In this document: positions 9,036-17,651 of the stretch, in pieces | Position numbering within the stretch: the first letter of the stretch is position 1 | How the letters are laid out: each line of letters starts with the position of its first letter | DNA from: Phycisphaerales bacterium PN19_bin_20 | Lineage (GTDB): Bacteria > Planctomycetota > Phycisphaerae > Phycisphaerales > UBA1924 | Reading direction: 5' to 3' | DNA length: 64,000 nt | NCBI GenBank assembly: GCA_021173225.1 | Contig: JAJOLK010000013.1 | Location: 1 to 64,000 of the forward strand | Notes under the pieces: generated by a model | Databases searched by the model: none | The model's input: the letters and a program-made list of their open reading frames with translations, nothing else | What the model was told of the DNA's origin: nothing | Position numbers and translations under genes: made by a program

Positions 9036-9743
9036 TCAATCCTCACCACGCTCGGTTCGCCCATCCACGCTTGTGCCAATATGGGGTTCGGGCCCCGACG
9101 CCCTTGGATTCATTCCCACGCCACGATTCTGCATCGCCTCACGCAAAGCGATCAAACCCCGACGAACGTGCGTCTTGACCGTCCCGAGTGGCAGTCCGAG
9201 AATCTGGCTGATCTGCTCGTGGCTGTGCCCGTGCCCGATCGCCAGTTGAATGACCCGCTGCTGCTCAGGACGCAGCGCGGCAAGCAGCTCGCCCGCCAGC
9301 CGGGCCTCGTCGCTCAGCTCTCGACCACCACCACCGATTCCACCCCCAGCGCCACTCCCGCCGGGGTCGTCATCGCGGGCGCCCGCGCCCACGCCGCCGG
9401 CCTCGCGCGCGGGCGTAAACGAAAAGTCTTCAGTGGCCTGCTCAACGCTCCGGCGCGTTGCGCGTCGGCGCCGGTCGATCAGCCGCCGCCGCGCCACCAT
9501 CGATACAAAGGTGTCTTCGCCGGCGATCGCCGGGTCAAACCGCCCGGCGCTCTGCCAGAGCGCGATGAAGACCTCCTGCACGGCGTCCTCGATCTCCGAG
9601 GTGTTCAGGCACATCCGCCGCGCCAGCGCGTAGACCAGCCCCGCATAGCGGCGCGTCAGCTCTTTGACGGCCCCAGCATCACCCGACGCGACTTGGTGCA
9701 GAAGCGGCCTGTCCACGCGCAAGCCGAGGATAGCGACTGGCAC
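9036..9743 (-). CDS. ECF-type RNA polymerase sigma factor
   Basis: 235 residues, GTG start at 9743. Region 2 is seen at about 25-95 (LVYALARRMC, then EIEDAVQEVFIALWQSAGRFDP and the basic RRRLIDRRRR), and region 4 near 160-210 (LRPEQQRVIQLAIGHGHSHEQISQILGLPLGTVKTHVRRGL), with no region 3. A Gly/Asp-rich linker separates the two. Cognate regulator of the anti-sigma gene downstream. The target genes are not evident. The last 30 residues (NPRASGPEPHIGTSVDG) are an unstructured tail. A frame beginning at 9079 overlaps the end of the gene but is not supported. Confidence 0.92.
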   Translation of the reverse strand: MPVAILGLRVDRPLLHQVASGDAGAVKELTRRYAGLVYALARRMCLNTSEIEDAVQEVFIALWQSAGRFDPAIAGEDTFVSMVARRRLIDRRRRATRRSVEQATEDFSFTPAREAGGVGAGARDDDPGGSGAGGGIGGGGRELSDEARLAGELLAALRPEQQRVIQLAIGHGHSHEQISQILGLPLGTVKTHVRRGLIALREAMQNRGVGMNPRASGPEPHIGTSVDGRTERGED

Positions 9744-9778
9744 GCCGCCACGCGTTACCTCACCGTGCGCAAGCCCGC

Positions 9779-9814
9779 AAAAACAACAGGGGCCGGGCGT
9801 TGGCGCCCAGCCCC
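9779..9814 (-). terminator. Rho-independent terminator of the fasciclin gene
   Basis: On the minus strand an 11-base-pair GC stem (GGGGCTGGGCG with CGCCCGGCCCC, one G-U pair) with a CCAA loop is followed by TGTTGTTTTT. It begins 37 bases after the fasciclin stop codon and insulates that gene from the sigma factor gene. Confidence 0.88.
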
Positions 9815-9850
9815 CGAGATTGACTCAATCGGCTCGTCGCTGCGATCGGA

Positions 9851-10468
9851 TTAGTTGCCCCTGGGGGCAGTGGGGGTGGTGGGGGTCGTGGTGGTCGCGG
9901 GCTTGGCGACGGGCATGATCACCGTGTCGATCACGTGGATCACGCCGTTGCTGCACCTGAGGTCCGTGACAGTCACGGTGGCCATGTTCTTCTCGTCGCT
10001 GCCGATCATGACCTTGCCTTCCTTGACCTTGATCATGAACTTGGCGCCGTTGACGGTCTCGACTTCCTTGCCGTCGAGCTTGATCGCATCAGCCGCCATG
10101 ACCTTGCCCTTGACCACATGGAAGGTCAGGATGCTGGCGAGCTTGGCCTTGTTCTCAGGCTTCAGCAGGTCGGCCAGGGCCTCCTTGGGCAGCTTCTCGA
10201 ACGCAGCGTTCGTCGGGGCGAAAATGGTGAAGGGACCCTCGCCCTTGAGCGTCGCGACCAGGTCGGCCGCTTTGACCGCTGCCACCAGCGTGGTGTGGTC
10301 CTTGCTCGCGATCGCCGTATCGACGACGTCAAGGCCCTTGACCATCTTGTCCTTGCCCTGATCGACCGCGTACTTGCTGCCATCCTTGGCCTTGTCCGCC
10401 GGGTTCGCCATCGCCAGGCCCGCCGCCATGAACAGACCAAGGCCAACAATCATCGTGTTCTTCATCAT
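9851..10468 (-). CDS. Secreted fasciclin (FAS1) domain protein
   Basis: 205 residues starting at ATG 10468, preceded by GGAG with 7 bases spacing; the next codon is also ATG. Sec signal peptide of about 22 residues ([21 protein letters not shown]). One FAS1 domain, with the two classic motifs [17 protein letters not shown] (H1) and the terminal [13 protein letters not shown] (H2 region), and [17 protein letters not shown] between them. FAS1 domains are extracellular adhesion modules, also found as single-domain proteins in bacteria. The Thr/Pro-rich tail ([11 protein letters not shown]) is probably a flexible end. Monocistronic: it has its own terminator and a 5' palindrome. Confidence 0.92.
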   Translation of the reverse strand: MMKNTMIVGLGLFMAAGLAMANPADKAKDGSKYAVDQGKDKMVKGLDVVDTAIASKDHTTLVAAVKAADLVATLKGEGPFTIFAPTNAAFEKLPKEALADLLKPENKAKLASILTFHVVKGKVMAADAIKLDGKEVETVNGAKFMIKVKEGKVMIGSDEKNMATVTVTDLRCSNGVIHVIDTVIMPVAKPATTTTPTTPTAPRGN

Positions 10469-10489
10469 TACAAAGCTCCAGTTCAAAGA

Positions 10490-10501
10490 AAACCCGGGTT
10501 T
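10490..10501. promoter_or_regulatory. 12-base palindrome upstream of the fasciclin gene
   Basis: Perfect palindrome AAACCCGGGTTT, 22-33 bases before the start codon at 10468. The position fits an operator or a leader structure. No promoter elements were confidently placed around it. Confidence 0.4.
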
Positions 10502-10713
10502 CCGCGGCGCCCCAGGTCGGCGGCACCCTTCGGCCCGCACACACCTAGAAACATGCGCCACGCAGGCGACTAACCGCCGCCGTTCCCGATCCACATCGAA
10601 GGCGATATCCTGCTGGATTCAAACCGTTCAAATCGACCAATGTCTACCCGTCGATCTAAGCACTAATTCCTAAGAGAGTCATCTCGCCACCCCCCGGCCT
10701 GACCCCCTTGCGG

Positions 10714-12570
10714 CTACCAGGGCAGGTTCTCGCGTCCGCTAGGCGGCGATGGATCACCCGTGCGTGGGGAGGGTAAAAACCCTGAGTTTGGCACGTCCCA
10801 CGGTACCGCCGAGGGACTCGGCAGCGCCTCCCATCGCACATCTGCCGCGCCCAGCACCGTCCCGGTCGCCACCGAGAGGTCTACCAGCGCGAGCCGATAG
10901 TCGCTCAGCGCCCGCACCTCGGCGCTCTGCGCGTCCGCCAGGCTCGCCGCCGCGTCCAGCACATCGGTGCTCGTCCGCAGCCCGGCATCAAACTGCCGCT
11001 GCTCGGCCTGCAGCGTTTGGCCGGCCAAGATCGCCGACTGCTGCGCCGCCAAGATCTGCTGGAACGCGCTGTTGACTCGGTCAATCGCGTCCAGCACGTC
11101 CTGCTCAACGCTCTGCCGGCGCGACTCGTTGGTGCTCAGTCGCTGCAAGCGCGTCAGCACGCTGGCCCGCCAGTTGGCCTGGGCCGCCTGGTTGCCGTCC
11201 AGCGGGATCTCGCCCGAGAGGCCCATGTTCCATGACTGAAACCGCCCGCGCGTCAGCGTCCGGGCCGCACCGGGCACGCGGTCGCCGATGCCGTCAAAGG
11301 TGTACTGCCCTTGCGCGGTGATTGCCGGGAGCGTCGCGTCGCGCGTCAGGTCTACGTTCAGCGCGTCGGCCAGCAGTTGCAGCTCACCCTCGAGCAGCTC
11401 TGCACGGTTCTCACTCGCCAGCGACAGCAGCCGCTCCCTGTCCAGCTCCAGCGGGGTCGGCTCAGGCGCCGTGGTCGGCAGCAGCGTGACCATCGAGCCC
11501 ACCGCCGCCTCCGGCGCGCCCACCAGGCGCTTCAACGCGCGCTGGCTCGTGCTCGCCTGCGTCTCTGCCGCGATGATCGCCCCCAGCCGCTGCGCGATCC
11601 CCGACCGCGCCCGCGTCGGCTCGATCTCGGCGGCGTCACCCGCATCGACGCGCCGCTGGGCCCGCGCGAGCTGCTGCTGGGCCAGCTCAAGCTGCCGCTG
11701 ACGCACGTCAAGCTCGCCCCGCGCCGCCACTAGCCGCCAATACGCCCGCTCCACGCTCGCCAGCGTCCCGATCACCTGCAGCTTCGTCCGCAGCTGCGCA
11801 ATGTCCACCTGATAGCCCGCGATCTTGATGCTCGCGCTGTTGACCGCACGCCCCGCCCCGCGCAGCAGCGGCAGGCTCAGGCTCCCGGTCAGCTGCCCGT
11901 CGTAGCTCTCGCCCTGGGTGACAAACGGGTTCGACGTCTGGTTGTAACCCGTGTTGAACCCCACGCTCGCGCGCCCGCCGGTCCGCAACGGCACGCTCAC
12001 CGAGTTGTCAAAGCTCGCGATCTGGCTCAGGCTTCCCTGCGTGGTGTTGAACGTCGCCGGATCGTTGTACGCGTACCGCGCGCTGGGCGTAAACACCGCC
12101 TCAAACTTCGCACGCTCGGCCTCCAGCCGCGCACCGCTGATCCGCGGGTCAAACAGCGACGCCCGCAGATCAAGGTTGTTCTCAATCGAGAGCGCCAGCG
12201 CCTCAGTCAACGTCCACGAACGAACCTCAGTCGGCATCGCGGCCTTCGTTCCTGCGGCACCTGCAACGCCCGCCTCGCTCGGCAACGCCGCAATCCGCCC
12301 CGCCGCGGCCGCGCCGCTCGGCCTCGCCAGATCGTGCAGTTTGAGTGATCGTGCCGCCAGCCGCTCAAGCCCAAGCCGTGGCGCAAGGTCGTCGTCGCGC
12401 TGGCGGATCGCGTCCAGCGGCGAGCCGCACCCCGCCAGCAACAGCACGTGCGCCAGCAGCGGCGTCATGAGCACCAACGTCCCACGCTGCCGCATCGCTC
12501 GCTTGTCCAACCGCTTGATCTTCCGCTTGTTCATCCGCGTGGGCATCAGTATCAGCCTCAACAGTGTCAT
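10714..12570 (-). CDS. TolC-like outer membrane efflux lipoprotein
   Basis: 618 residues from ATG 12570, which has GAGG 8 bases upstream; further in-frame ATGs at 12534 and 12495 could also serve. A lipoprotein signal is clear: basic start, hydrophobic LVLMTPLLAHVLLLAGC, with the lipobox cysteine. The body shows the repeated outer-membrane-efflux architecture: long Ala/Gln/Arg coiled coils (LDVRQRQLELAQQQLARAQRRVDAGDAAEIEPTRARS and the matching C-terminal copy around ILAGQTLQAEQRQFDAGLRTSTDVLDA). It forms the outer-membrane duct of the adaptor and ABC proteins encoded immediately upstream, and is the last gene of that operon. Confidence 0.9.
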   Translation of the reverse strand: MTLLRLILMPTRMNKRKIKRLDKRAMRQRGTLVLMTPLLAHVLLLAGCGSPLDAIRQRDDDLAPRLGLERLAARSLKLHDLARPSGAAAAGRIAALPSEAGVAGAAGTKAAMPTEVRSWTLTEALALSIENNLDLRASLFDPRISGARLEAERAKFEAVFTPSARYAYNDPATFNTTQGSLSQIASFDNSVSVPLRTGGRASVGFNTGYNQTSNPFVTQGESYDGQLTGSLSLPLLRGAGRAVNSASIKIAGYQVDIAQLRTKLQVIGTLASVERAYWRLVAARGELDVRQRQLELAQQQLARAQRRVDAGDAAEIEPTRARSGIAQRLGAIIAAETQASTSQRALKRLVGAPEAAVGSMVTLLPTTAPEPTPLELDRERLLSLASENRAELLEGELQLLADALNVDLTRDATLPAITAQGQYTFDGIGDRVPGAARTLTRGRFQSWNMGLSGEIPLDGNQAAQANWRASVLTRLQRLSTNESRRQSVEQDVLDAIDRVNSAFQQILAAQQSAILAGQTLQAEQRQFDAGLRTSTDVLDAAASLADAQSAEVRALSDYRLALVDLSVATGTVLGAADVRWEALPSPSAVPWDVPNSGFLPSPRTGDPSPPSGRENLPW

Positions 12571-12672
12571 CAGGTCAGCCTCGCAGCGTATCGACCTCGC
12601 CCAGTCACTGGCGGCGCCCACTCACTCGCGGCGCCCGCTCACGCTTTGCGCCCACTCACTCGCGGCGTCCAC

Positions 12673-13917
12673 TCATTCGTGCCGCAGCGCCACGATCGGG
12701 TCCAGCCGCGCCGCCTTGATCGCTGGGAACATGCCAAACACGATCCCCGTCAGCGCGCTAAAGCCCAGCGACACGCCCACGGCCCACAGCGGCACACCCG
12801 CATCAGCCAGCGGTGAGCTCGGGATCGCCGCCACCGCCAGCAGCAGCCCTGCCCCTGCCAAAAGCCCGATCATCCCGCCCACCAGGCACAGCACCACCGC
12901 CTCGACCAAGAACTGCAGCAAAATCACCGACGGCCGCGCGCCCACGGCCTTGCGCAGCCCAATCTCACGCGTCCGCTCAGAGACCGACACCAGCATGATG
13001 TTCATGATCCCGATCCCGCCCACCAGCAGGCTGATCGCCACCAGCCCACCCGCCGCCACCGTGATCCCCGTCGCCACGCGCGAGACCTGATCGATCACCG
13101 ACTGCACGGTCTCAACCTGAAAGTTGTTCTCGTCCTCGCCGCCAAGCCTTCGCAGCCGGCGCAGGATGCTGCTCAACTCCGCCTTGGCCTCGTCGGCCCC
13201 GCCCGCTTCCTTCAGCTGCGCCAGCGCGAAGTTCGCCGTATCGCGCGGCTGCATCGCGATTGCCGTGGTATACGGGATATACAGCTCCGTCCGCGCCTCG
13301 CCCCCACCCGGAAAGCCCTGCGCGACTGCCTTGGTCTCAATCACGCCGACGATCAAGAACCGCCGGTCGTTGAGCAAGATGAAGTCACCGCTCGGGTCGC
13401 TGTCCAGCCGCAGCTCTGCGATCGCCTTGTCGTTGACCAGGCAGACGTTCCGCACCTCGTTCACGTCGGTCCAGATCAGCGGCCGGCCCTGCACCGCCTG
13501 CCGCTTCTCGATCTCGTGCCAGTCTGGCCACATCCCCGTGACACTCACGCCCGTGCGCACCTCGTCGCCCGCCCGCACCGTCCCGCTCAAGAACTGCATC
13601 GGCGTGATCGCGTCGATGGTCTGCGCGTTGTCCTTGATGTACAAAAGCTCGCTGATCCGCAGGTCGTACTGCGTCGACGACACGCGCCCGCGCTGCGACC
13701 GCGGCACCGTCCCGTCCATCCACACCTTGCGCGGGCCGAAGCTATCAAACTCCTTAAGAATGTAGCTCTTGAGCCCCTCGGTTGCGCCCACCGTGGCGAT
13801 CACCGCGCCCACGCCGATCATGATCCCCAGCATCGTCAGCACCGCCCTGACCTTGTTGGCCCAGAGCTGCCCCAAGGCCAGCACCGCGGTCTGAAAGATG
13901 AGCCGCAGAATCGTCAC
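12673..13917 (-). CDS. MacB-type ABC transporter permease
   Basis: 414 residues. MacB/FtsX topology: N-terminal helix (LGQLWANKVRAVLTMLGIMIGVGAVIATV), a large periplasmic MacB_PCD domain (about 45-265), then three C-terminal helices (GITVAAGGLVAISLLVGGIGIMNIMLVSV, the VEAVVLCLVGGMIGLLAGAGLLLAV segment and WAVGVSLGFSALTGIVFGMFPAIKAARLDPI). The motif VSERTREIGLRKAVGA is the cytoplasmic coupling loop. Overlaps the ATPase gene by 4 bases, so the two are translationally coupled. Unlike E. coli MacB, ATPase and permease are separate proteins. Confidence 0.92.
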   Translation of the reverse strand: MTILRLIFQTAVLALGQLWANKVRAVLTMLGIMIGVGAVIATVGATEGLKSYILKEFDSFGPRKVWMDGTVPRSQRGRVSSTQYDLRISELLYIKDNAQTIDAITPMQFLSGTVRAGDEVRTGVSVTGMWPDWHEIEKRQAVQGRPLIWTDVNEVRNVCLVNDKAIAELRLDSDPSGDFILLNDRRFLIVGVIETKAVAQGFPGGGEARTELYIPYTTAIAMQPRDTANFALAQLKEAGGADEAKAELSSILRRLRRLGGEDENNFQVETVQSVIDQVSRVATGITVAAGGLVAISLLVGGIGIMNIMLVSVSERTREIGLRKAVGARPSVILLQFLVEAVVLCLVGGMIGLLAGAGLLLAVAAIPSSPLADAGVPLWAVGVSLGFSALTGIVFGMFPAIKAARLDPIVALRHE

Positions 13918-14759
13918 GCCCGCACCCCCCCGCCGCCAACACCACCGCCAACACCATCGCTCACGCCGCCGCCCTCACGCGCACTCCCACCTTCACGCGC
14001 GGCAATCGCCGTCCCCGCCGCCGCCACGCTCGCACGTGCCACGCGGTCGAGATAGTCGCGATGAATAGGGTCCGCCAGCGTCGGGTTGTCCGAGATGATC
14101 TTCCCGTCACGCAGACGCACGATCCGCTGCGCGTGCCCCGCGATGTCCTCTTCGTGCGTCACAATCACGATCGTCTGCCCCTGCTCGTGCAGACGCTTGA
14201 ACAGCGCGATGATCTCCTCGCTGGTGGTGCTGTCAAGGTTGCCCGTCGGCTCGTCGGCCAGCAGCAGGCTCGGGCGGTTGACCAGCGCCCGCGCAATCGC
14301 GACCCGCTGCCGCTGACCGCCAGAGAGCTGGTTGGGGCGGTGCTTCATGCGGTCACCCAGCCCGACCATCGTCAGCACCTCGCGCGCCCGCTTGCGCGAG
14401 CCCCACCACGCAAGGCGTGAGTACACCAGCGGGAGCGCCACGTTCTCGATCGCCGTCGACCGCGCGAGCAGCTCGAAGGTCTGGAACACAAACCCGATTT
14501 CCTTGTTCCGCACCTCCGCGAGCGCCCCGGCCGAGAGCCGATCGGCCCGGCTGCCGTTGAGCACGTACGACCCGTCCGTCGGCTGGTCCAAGCACCCCAG
14601 AATGTTCATCAGCGTTGACTTGCCAGACCCGCTCGCGCCCATGATGGCAACAAACTCGTTGCGCGCAATCGTCAGGTCTATCCCGCGCAGCGCACGGACC
14701 TCCTCGACCCCCACCCGGTAGACCTTCGTAATACCCTTGATGTCAATCACCGGTGCCAT
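13914..14759 (-). CDS. ABC transporter ATP-binding protein, MacB/LolD type
   Basis: 281 residues. Walker A GASGSGKST at 41-49, Q-loop FQTFELL near 92-98, signature LSGGQ at 145-149, Walker B LLLADE at 165-170 followed by PTGNLDS, and switch histidine in VIVTHEEDIA. This is the canonical MacB/LolD/FtsE-type ATPase that drives mechanical transmission to a periplasmic adaptor rather than classical transport. The last 40 residues are an Ala/Gly-rich extension (EGGSAREGGGVSDGVGGGVGGGG) without known role. Second gene of the export operon. Confidence 0.93.
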   Translation of the reverse strand: MAPVIDIKGITKVYRVGVEEVRALRGIDLTIARNEFVAIMGASGSGKSTLMNILGCLDQPTDGSYVLNGSRADRLSAGALAEVRNKEIGFVFQTFELLARSTAIENVALPLVYSRLAWWGSRKRAREVLTMVGLGDRMKHRPNQLSGGQRQRVAIARALVNRPSLLLADEPTGNLDSTTSEEIIALFKRLHEQGQTIVIVTHEEDIAGHAQRIVRLRDGKIISDNPTLADPIHRDYLDRVARASVAAAGTAIAAREGGSAREGGGVSDGVGGGVGGGGVRA

Positions 14760-14896
14760 AGAAGGAAGGGAACAAGGGAATCAGCGAGCAAGCGGACAGG
14801 GAACAGGCAACAGGGAACAGGAAAGAGGAAAGAGGCATAGAAAATAGGGCCGAAGGAGAGTTCTCTGCCCGCATCACATATCGACTTCTAAGACAC

Positions 14897-16279
14897 TCAA
14901 CGCGGGCCGCCACGCGACGGGCCAAACCGGATTCCACTACTTCCCGCCTCACCGGGCTTGCGGCCCACCAGCCGGCCCTCCGCGTCCTTGGTCCCCTCCT
15001 CCACCACCGCCAGCTCGTGTTTGAGCTCGCCAAGCGCTCGGAACGGGCCCACCACGACCTTCTCGCCTTCGACAAGCCCCGCCAGCACCTGCGTGCTCGT
15101 CAGGTCAGACGCCCCGACCTTCACCGCCCGCGCCATCGCCAGCCCGTCGGACCCGACCACAAACACCACCCGCGTCACCGTCTTGTTGCGGTCTACCACG
15201 GCCGACTCGCCGACCTCCTTGGGCAGCTCGTCTAGCCGCCGGTCCAGCACCGCCTGGCTCGGCACCGTCACCGCGTCTGCAAACGTCTGGACCTCGATCT
15301 CCGCGCTGCACGTCAGCCCCGAGCCCAGCATCAGCCCCTCGGGCTTGTTCAGCGCAACTTCCACCTCAAAGTAGCTCGTGCCGTCGCGGAAGAGCTGCTG
15401 CTTAAGGCCCACGCGCTCGATGCGCCCCACCACCAGCGTGTCGCGGTACGCCGCGATGGTTACCAGCGCACGCTGGTCGGCCTTTACCGGCGCGATGTTC
15501 ACCTCATCCACCCGCGCCTTCATCAGCATGTCAGAGAGGTCCGCCACCTCCATAATCACGCTGCTCGCGTTGTTGAGCGTCCCCACCACCACCGTCTCGC
15601 CCACCTCCGCGTTGAGCTTCACGATGATCCCGTCAATCGGGCTGGTGATCACCGTGTTCTCAAGGTCCTTCTTTGACCGCGTGATCGCCGCCCGCGCCTG
15701 CTCGATGGCCTGCTCACCCGCCAGCACTCGAGACTCCGCCCGCAACGCAGCCGCCTCCGAGCTCTCAAGCTGCGCCTTAGTTACGTCACGCGGGAACAGC
15801 GAGCGCGTCCGCTCAAGCTCCAGCCGCGCCTGGATCAAGTCCGCCTGCGAGCCCTTGAGGTTCGCCTCTTGCGCACGAAGCCCCGCCTGCGTGCTCTCCA
15901 GCGCCGCCGCCAAGTCCCGCCCGTCCAGCCGTACCAGCACATCGCCCGCACGAACCGTCTCACCCTCGCGGAACGGCAATGCCAGAATCTTCGCCAGCAC
16001 CTGCGCCGAAACCTGTACCTTCGTCCGCGGCTCAACCGTCCCCGGTGCCGAGATCGTCCGCACCAGCGCCCCGCGCTTCGCACCCTCGGTCCGCACTTCC
16101 ATCGGTCGCGCGCCGCCAAACCCACCCGAGCCGCCTCCAGAAAAGCCCAAACGTACCACCCCGGTGCTCATCGCAGCCACGGCACCGCCCACACACACCA
16201 GCCCCAACACCCCCCAACCAACCCACCAGCGTGCTCGCAACGCGTGCTCCTTCCGTAGCGCCCTCAACACCCTACCCAC
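14897..16279 (-). CDS. MacA/HlyD-type periplasmic adaptor
   Basis: 460 residues. A single N-terminal membrane helix (WWVGWGVLGLVCVGGAVAAM) anchors it. The HlyD fold follows: first half lipoyl domain (VRTISAPGTVEPRTKVQVSAQVLAKI), alpha-helical hairpin (about 130-215, with LRAQEANLKGSQADLIQARLELERTRSLF), second half lipoyl (VITSPIDGIIVKLNAEVGETV), and beta-barrel and membrane-proximal domains. It joins the inner-membrane ABC unit to the TolC-like duct. First gene of the four-gene operon. A purine-rich stretch with repeated AGGGAACAGG words fills the 137 bases before the ATPase gene. Substrate unknown. Confidence 0.92.
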   Translation of the reverse strand: MGRVLRALRKEHALRARWWVGWGVLGLVCVGGAVAAMSTGVVRLGFSGGGSGGFGGARPMEVRTEGAKRGALVRTISAPGTVEPRTKVQVSAQVLAKILALPFREGETVRAGDVLVRLDGRDLAAALESTQAGLRAQEANLKGSQADLIQARLELERTRSLFPRDVTKAQLESSEAAALRAESRVLAGEQAIEQARAAITRSKKDLENTVITSPIDGIIVKLNAEVGETVVVGTLNNASSVIMEVADLSDMLMKARVDEVNIAPVKADQRALVTIAAYRDTLVVGRIERVGLKQQLFRDGTSYFEVEVALNKPEGLMLGSGLTCSAEIEVQTFADAVTVPSQAVLDRRLDELPKEVGESAVVDRNKTVTRVVFVVGSDGLAMARAVKVGASDLTSTQVLAGLVEGEKVVVGPFRALGELKHELAVVEEGTKDAEGRLVGRKPGEAGSSGIRFGPSRGGPR

Positions 16280-16451
16280 ACCTACCAGCGCATCCGCGCT
16301 TCACCCACCCCACCCAAGGCCGGTAAATGTATGGTCCCTCTTCGCCGCGGTTGCACCCGCCGCCGATCGCCGCGACCAACGCACCCGGATACCCAAACAA
16401 TCTCCAATCTCAGGCCGTGCCCGCGCCACCAACCCGCTCAAACACGTTCAG

Positions 16452-16457
16452 ATTATA
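16452..16457 (-). promoter_or_regulatory. Candidate -10 box (TATAAT) for the MacA-MacB-TolC-type operon
   Basis: Perfect TATAAT reading toward the adaptor gene. The nearest -35-like word, TTGGGA, is 21 bases upstream, too far for a standard promoter, so this may use another factor or be coincidence. Confidence 0.3.
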
Positions 16458-16542
16458 TGAATCGCACCACTTTCTCCTTCCCAAGTTCAATTCTCTGCGA
16501 TAGTCTCACGTCGTGCGTCCGAGCTCGGGGGTTGTGTCCGCA

Positions 16543-16565
16543 GGCCACCTTTTTTTCCGGTGGCC
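16543..16565 (+). promoter_or_regulatory. Leader hairpin with a T7 loop before the CHRD gene
   Basis: GGCCACC (16543-16549) pairs perfectly with GGTGGCC (16559-16565), leaving a TTTTTTTCC loop. It ends 9 bases before the AAGGAG ribosome site. A stem so close to the site could stabilise the mRNA 5' end or modulate initiation. Confidence 0.55.
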
Positions 16566-16587
16566 CGAAAGTCGAAGGAGATTGATC

Positions 16588-17094
16588 ATGCAGAAGATGT
16601 TTGCCGCCGTCACCGTCGCCCTCGTCATCACCGGCTCGGCCGTCGCCCAGGTCCAGAACGTTGCCCTCAGCGGCCTCAACGAGGTGCCCGCGGTCATCAC
16701 CGTGGCCACCGGCAACGCCATCCTCACTTACAACGCCGCCACCACTCAGCTTAACTGGAACGTGAGCTGGTCCAACCTCAACAACGGCAACGGCAACAAC
16801 ACGTCCATCTTCGCCCACATCCACGCCGCCTCCGGCCCCAACCTCAACGGCCCGGTCGTCATCGACTTCGGCAATAACCTCCCCGGCGTCGCCACCGGCT
16901 CGGTCTTCCTCAACACTCTCACCAACGCTCGCCTCGCCGCGCTGTTTGCCGGCAACGGCTACGTCAACGTCCACTCCTCCACCTTCCAGCCCGGTGAGCT
17001 CCGCGGCAACATCCCCGCTGGCTTCATCCCCGCCCCCGGCGCCGCCGCCCTCCTGGGCCTGGGCGCCCTGGCCGCCGGCCGTCGCCGCCGCTAA
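16588..17094 (+). CDS. Secreted CHRD domain protein with PEP-CTERM-like sorting tail
   Basis: 168 residues. The start is ATG 16588, with AAGGAG 7 bases upstream. Sec signal peptide of about 20 residues (MQKMFAAVTVALVITGSAVA). The body is a CHRD domain: VALSGLNEVPAV, the central SIFAHIHAASGPNLNGPVVIDF (His-x-His, ligand-like), and NVHSSTFQPGELRGNI are the conserved blocks. CHRD domains occur in chordin and in many bacterial secreted proteins of unknown function. The tail PAPGAAALLGLGALAAGRRRR is a hydrophobic helix plus arginines, the layout of PEP-CTERM sorting signals, recognised by an exosortase-like enzyme. Followed by a strong terminator. Confidence 0.92.
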   Translation: MQKMFAAVTVALVITGSAVAQVQNVALSGLNEVPAVITVATGNAILTYNAATTQLNWNVSWSNLNNGNGNNTSIFAHIHAASGPNLNGPVVIDFGNNLPGVATGSVFLNTLTNARLAALFAGNGYVNVHSSTFQPGELRGNIPAGFIPAPGAAALLGLGALAAGRRRR

Positions 17095-17150
17095 GCCCGC
17101 CCCACGTTGAGCCTCCACGAGGATCGAGCATCCTCGCCACGTTCAATCAC

Positions 17151-17190
17151 ACGCCCCCGCCTGGCCCCAACGCTACGCGGGGGCGTTGTC
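17151..17190 (+). terminator. Terminator hairpin after the CHRD gene
   Basis: A perfect 10-base-pair stem, ACGCCCCCGC (17151-17160) with GCGGGGGCGT (17177-17186), followed by TGTCGTT. A smaller perfect hairpin (CGAGGAT/ATCCTCG, 17118-17136) precedes it. The T-tract is poor, so termination strength is uncertain. Confidence 0.6.
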
Positions 17191-17224
17191 GTTCCCGGCG
17201 GCCGCCCGCGACCAACAATCACCC

Positions 17225-17629
17225 GTGAACTACTACCACATGTGGTGCAATGTCAAAGAGTCTCGCCGCGACCTCGAATGGGCCGGCCACGTCCGTGCCT
17301 ACCTCGATCACCTGCAAGCACAAGGCCTCATCGAGGGCTGGTCGCTCACGCGCCGCAAGTTCGGCTTCGGGCCCGCCGCCCTGGGCGAGTTCCACGTCAC
17401 CGTCCGCGCCAAAGACCTCGCGCAGCTCGACGCCGCCTTCTCGCTCGTCGCTACCCGCGCAGGCGAGGTCGAGCGCCTCCACGCGCCCGTCTATTCAATG
17501 GTCACTGACTTTATCTCACGCCTCGACCGCGACTTTCCAGACCCACAAAGACTGGACCCCCAGCGTCCCGACCCCCAGCGCCCCGACGGACCGCTCATCG
17601 ACCCTCAGCACCCAAACCCGCGCGCCTAG
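17225..17629 (+). CDS. Small conserved protein, DUF6614-like
   Basis: 134 residues from the GTG at 17225. I chose this over a TTG at 17186, because the latter lies in the terminator stem and the recognisable domain begins with NYYHMWCNVKESRRDLEW. The conserved core runs to about residue 90 and includes YLDHLQAQGLIEGWSLTRRKFGFGPAALGEFHV; from memory this matches the DUF6614 family, whose role is unknown. The last 35 residues are an Asp-Pro-Gln repeat (DPQRLDPQRPDPQRP), probably disordered. No clear ribosome site before the GTG. Confidence 0.65.
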   Translation: MNYYHMWCNVKESRRDLEWAGHVRAYLDHLQAQGLIEGWSLTRRKFGFGPAALGEFHVTVRAKDLAQLDAAFSLVATRAGEVERLHAPVYSMVTDFISRLDRDFPDPQRLDPQRPDPQRPDGPLIDPQHPNPRA

Positions 17630-17651
17630 CCGCGCCAGCTCGCACGCCGCC

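Larger units (their letters stand above)
16280..16587. other. Divergent regulatory region between the export operon and the CHRD gene
   Basis: 308 bases without a gene. It holds a perfect TATAAT on the minus strand at 16452-16457, oriented toward the export operon (about 170 bases upstream of its first codon), though no good -35 box sits at normal spacing. Near the right end it contains a hairpin with a T-rich loop directly before the ribosome site of the CHRD gene. Confidence 0.5.

Noticed and set aside
8891..9079. 62-residue minus-strand frame overlapping the sigma factor end
   Set aside because: It overlaps the sigma gene in another frame, is Pro/Arg-rich, and crosses a GGCCGGGCGGGGGTGGC direct repeat; no ribosome site or family supports it.
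11951..13090. 379-residue plus-strand frame across the export operon
   Set aside because: It is antisense to both the TolC-like and MacB-type genes, Ser/Thr/Pro-rich, with no ribosome site or recognised domain; a normal artefact of GC-rich codon bias.
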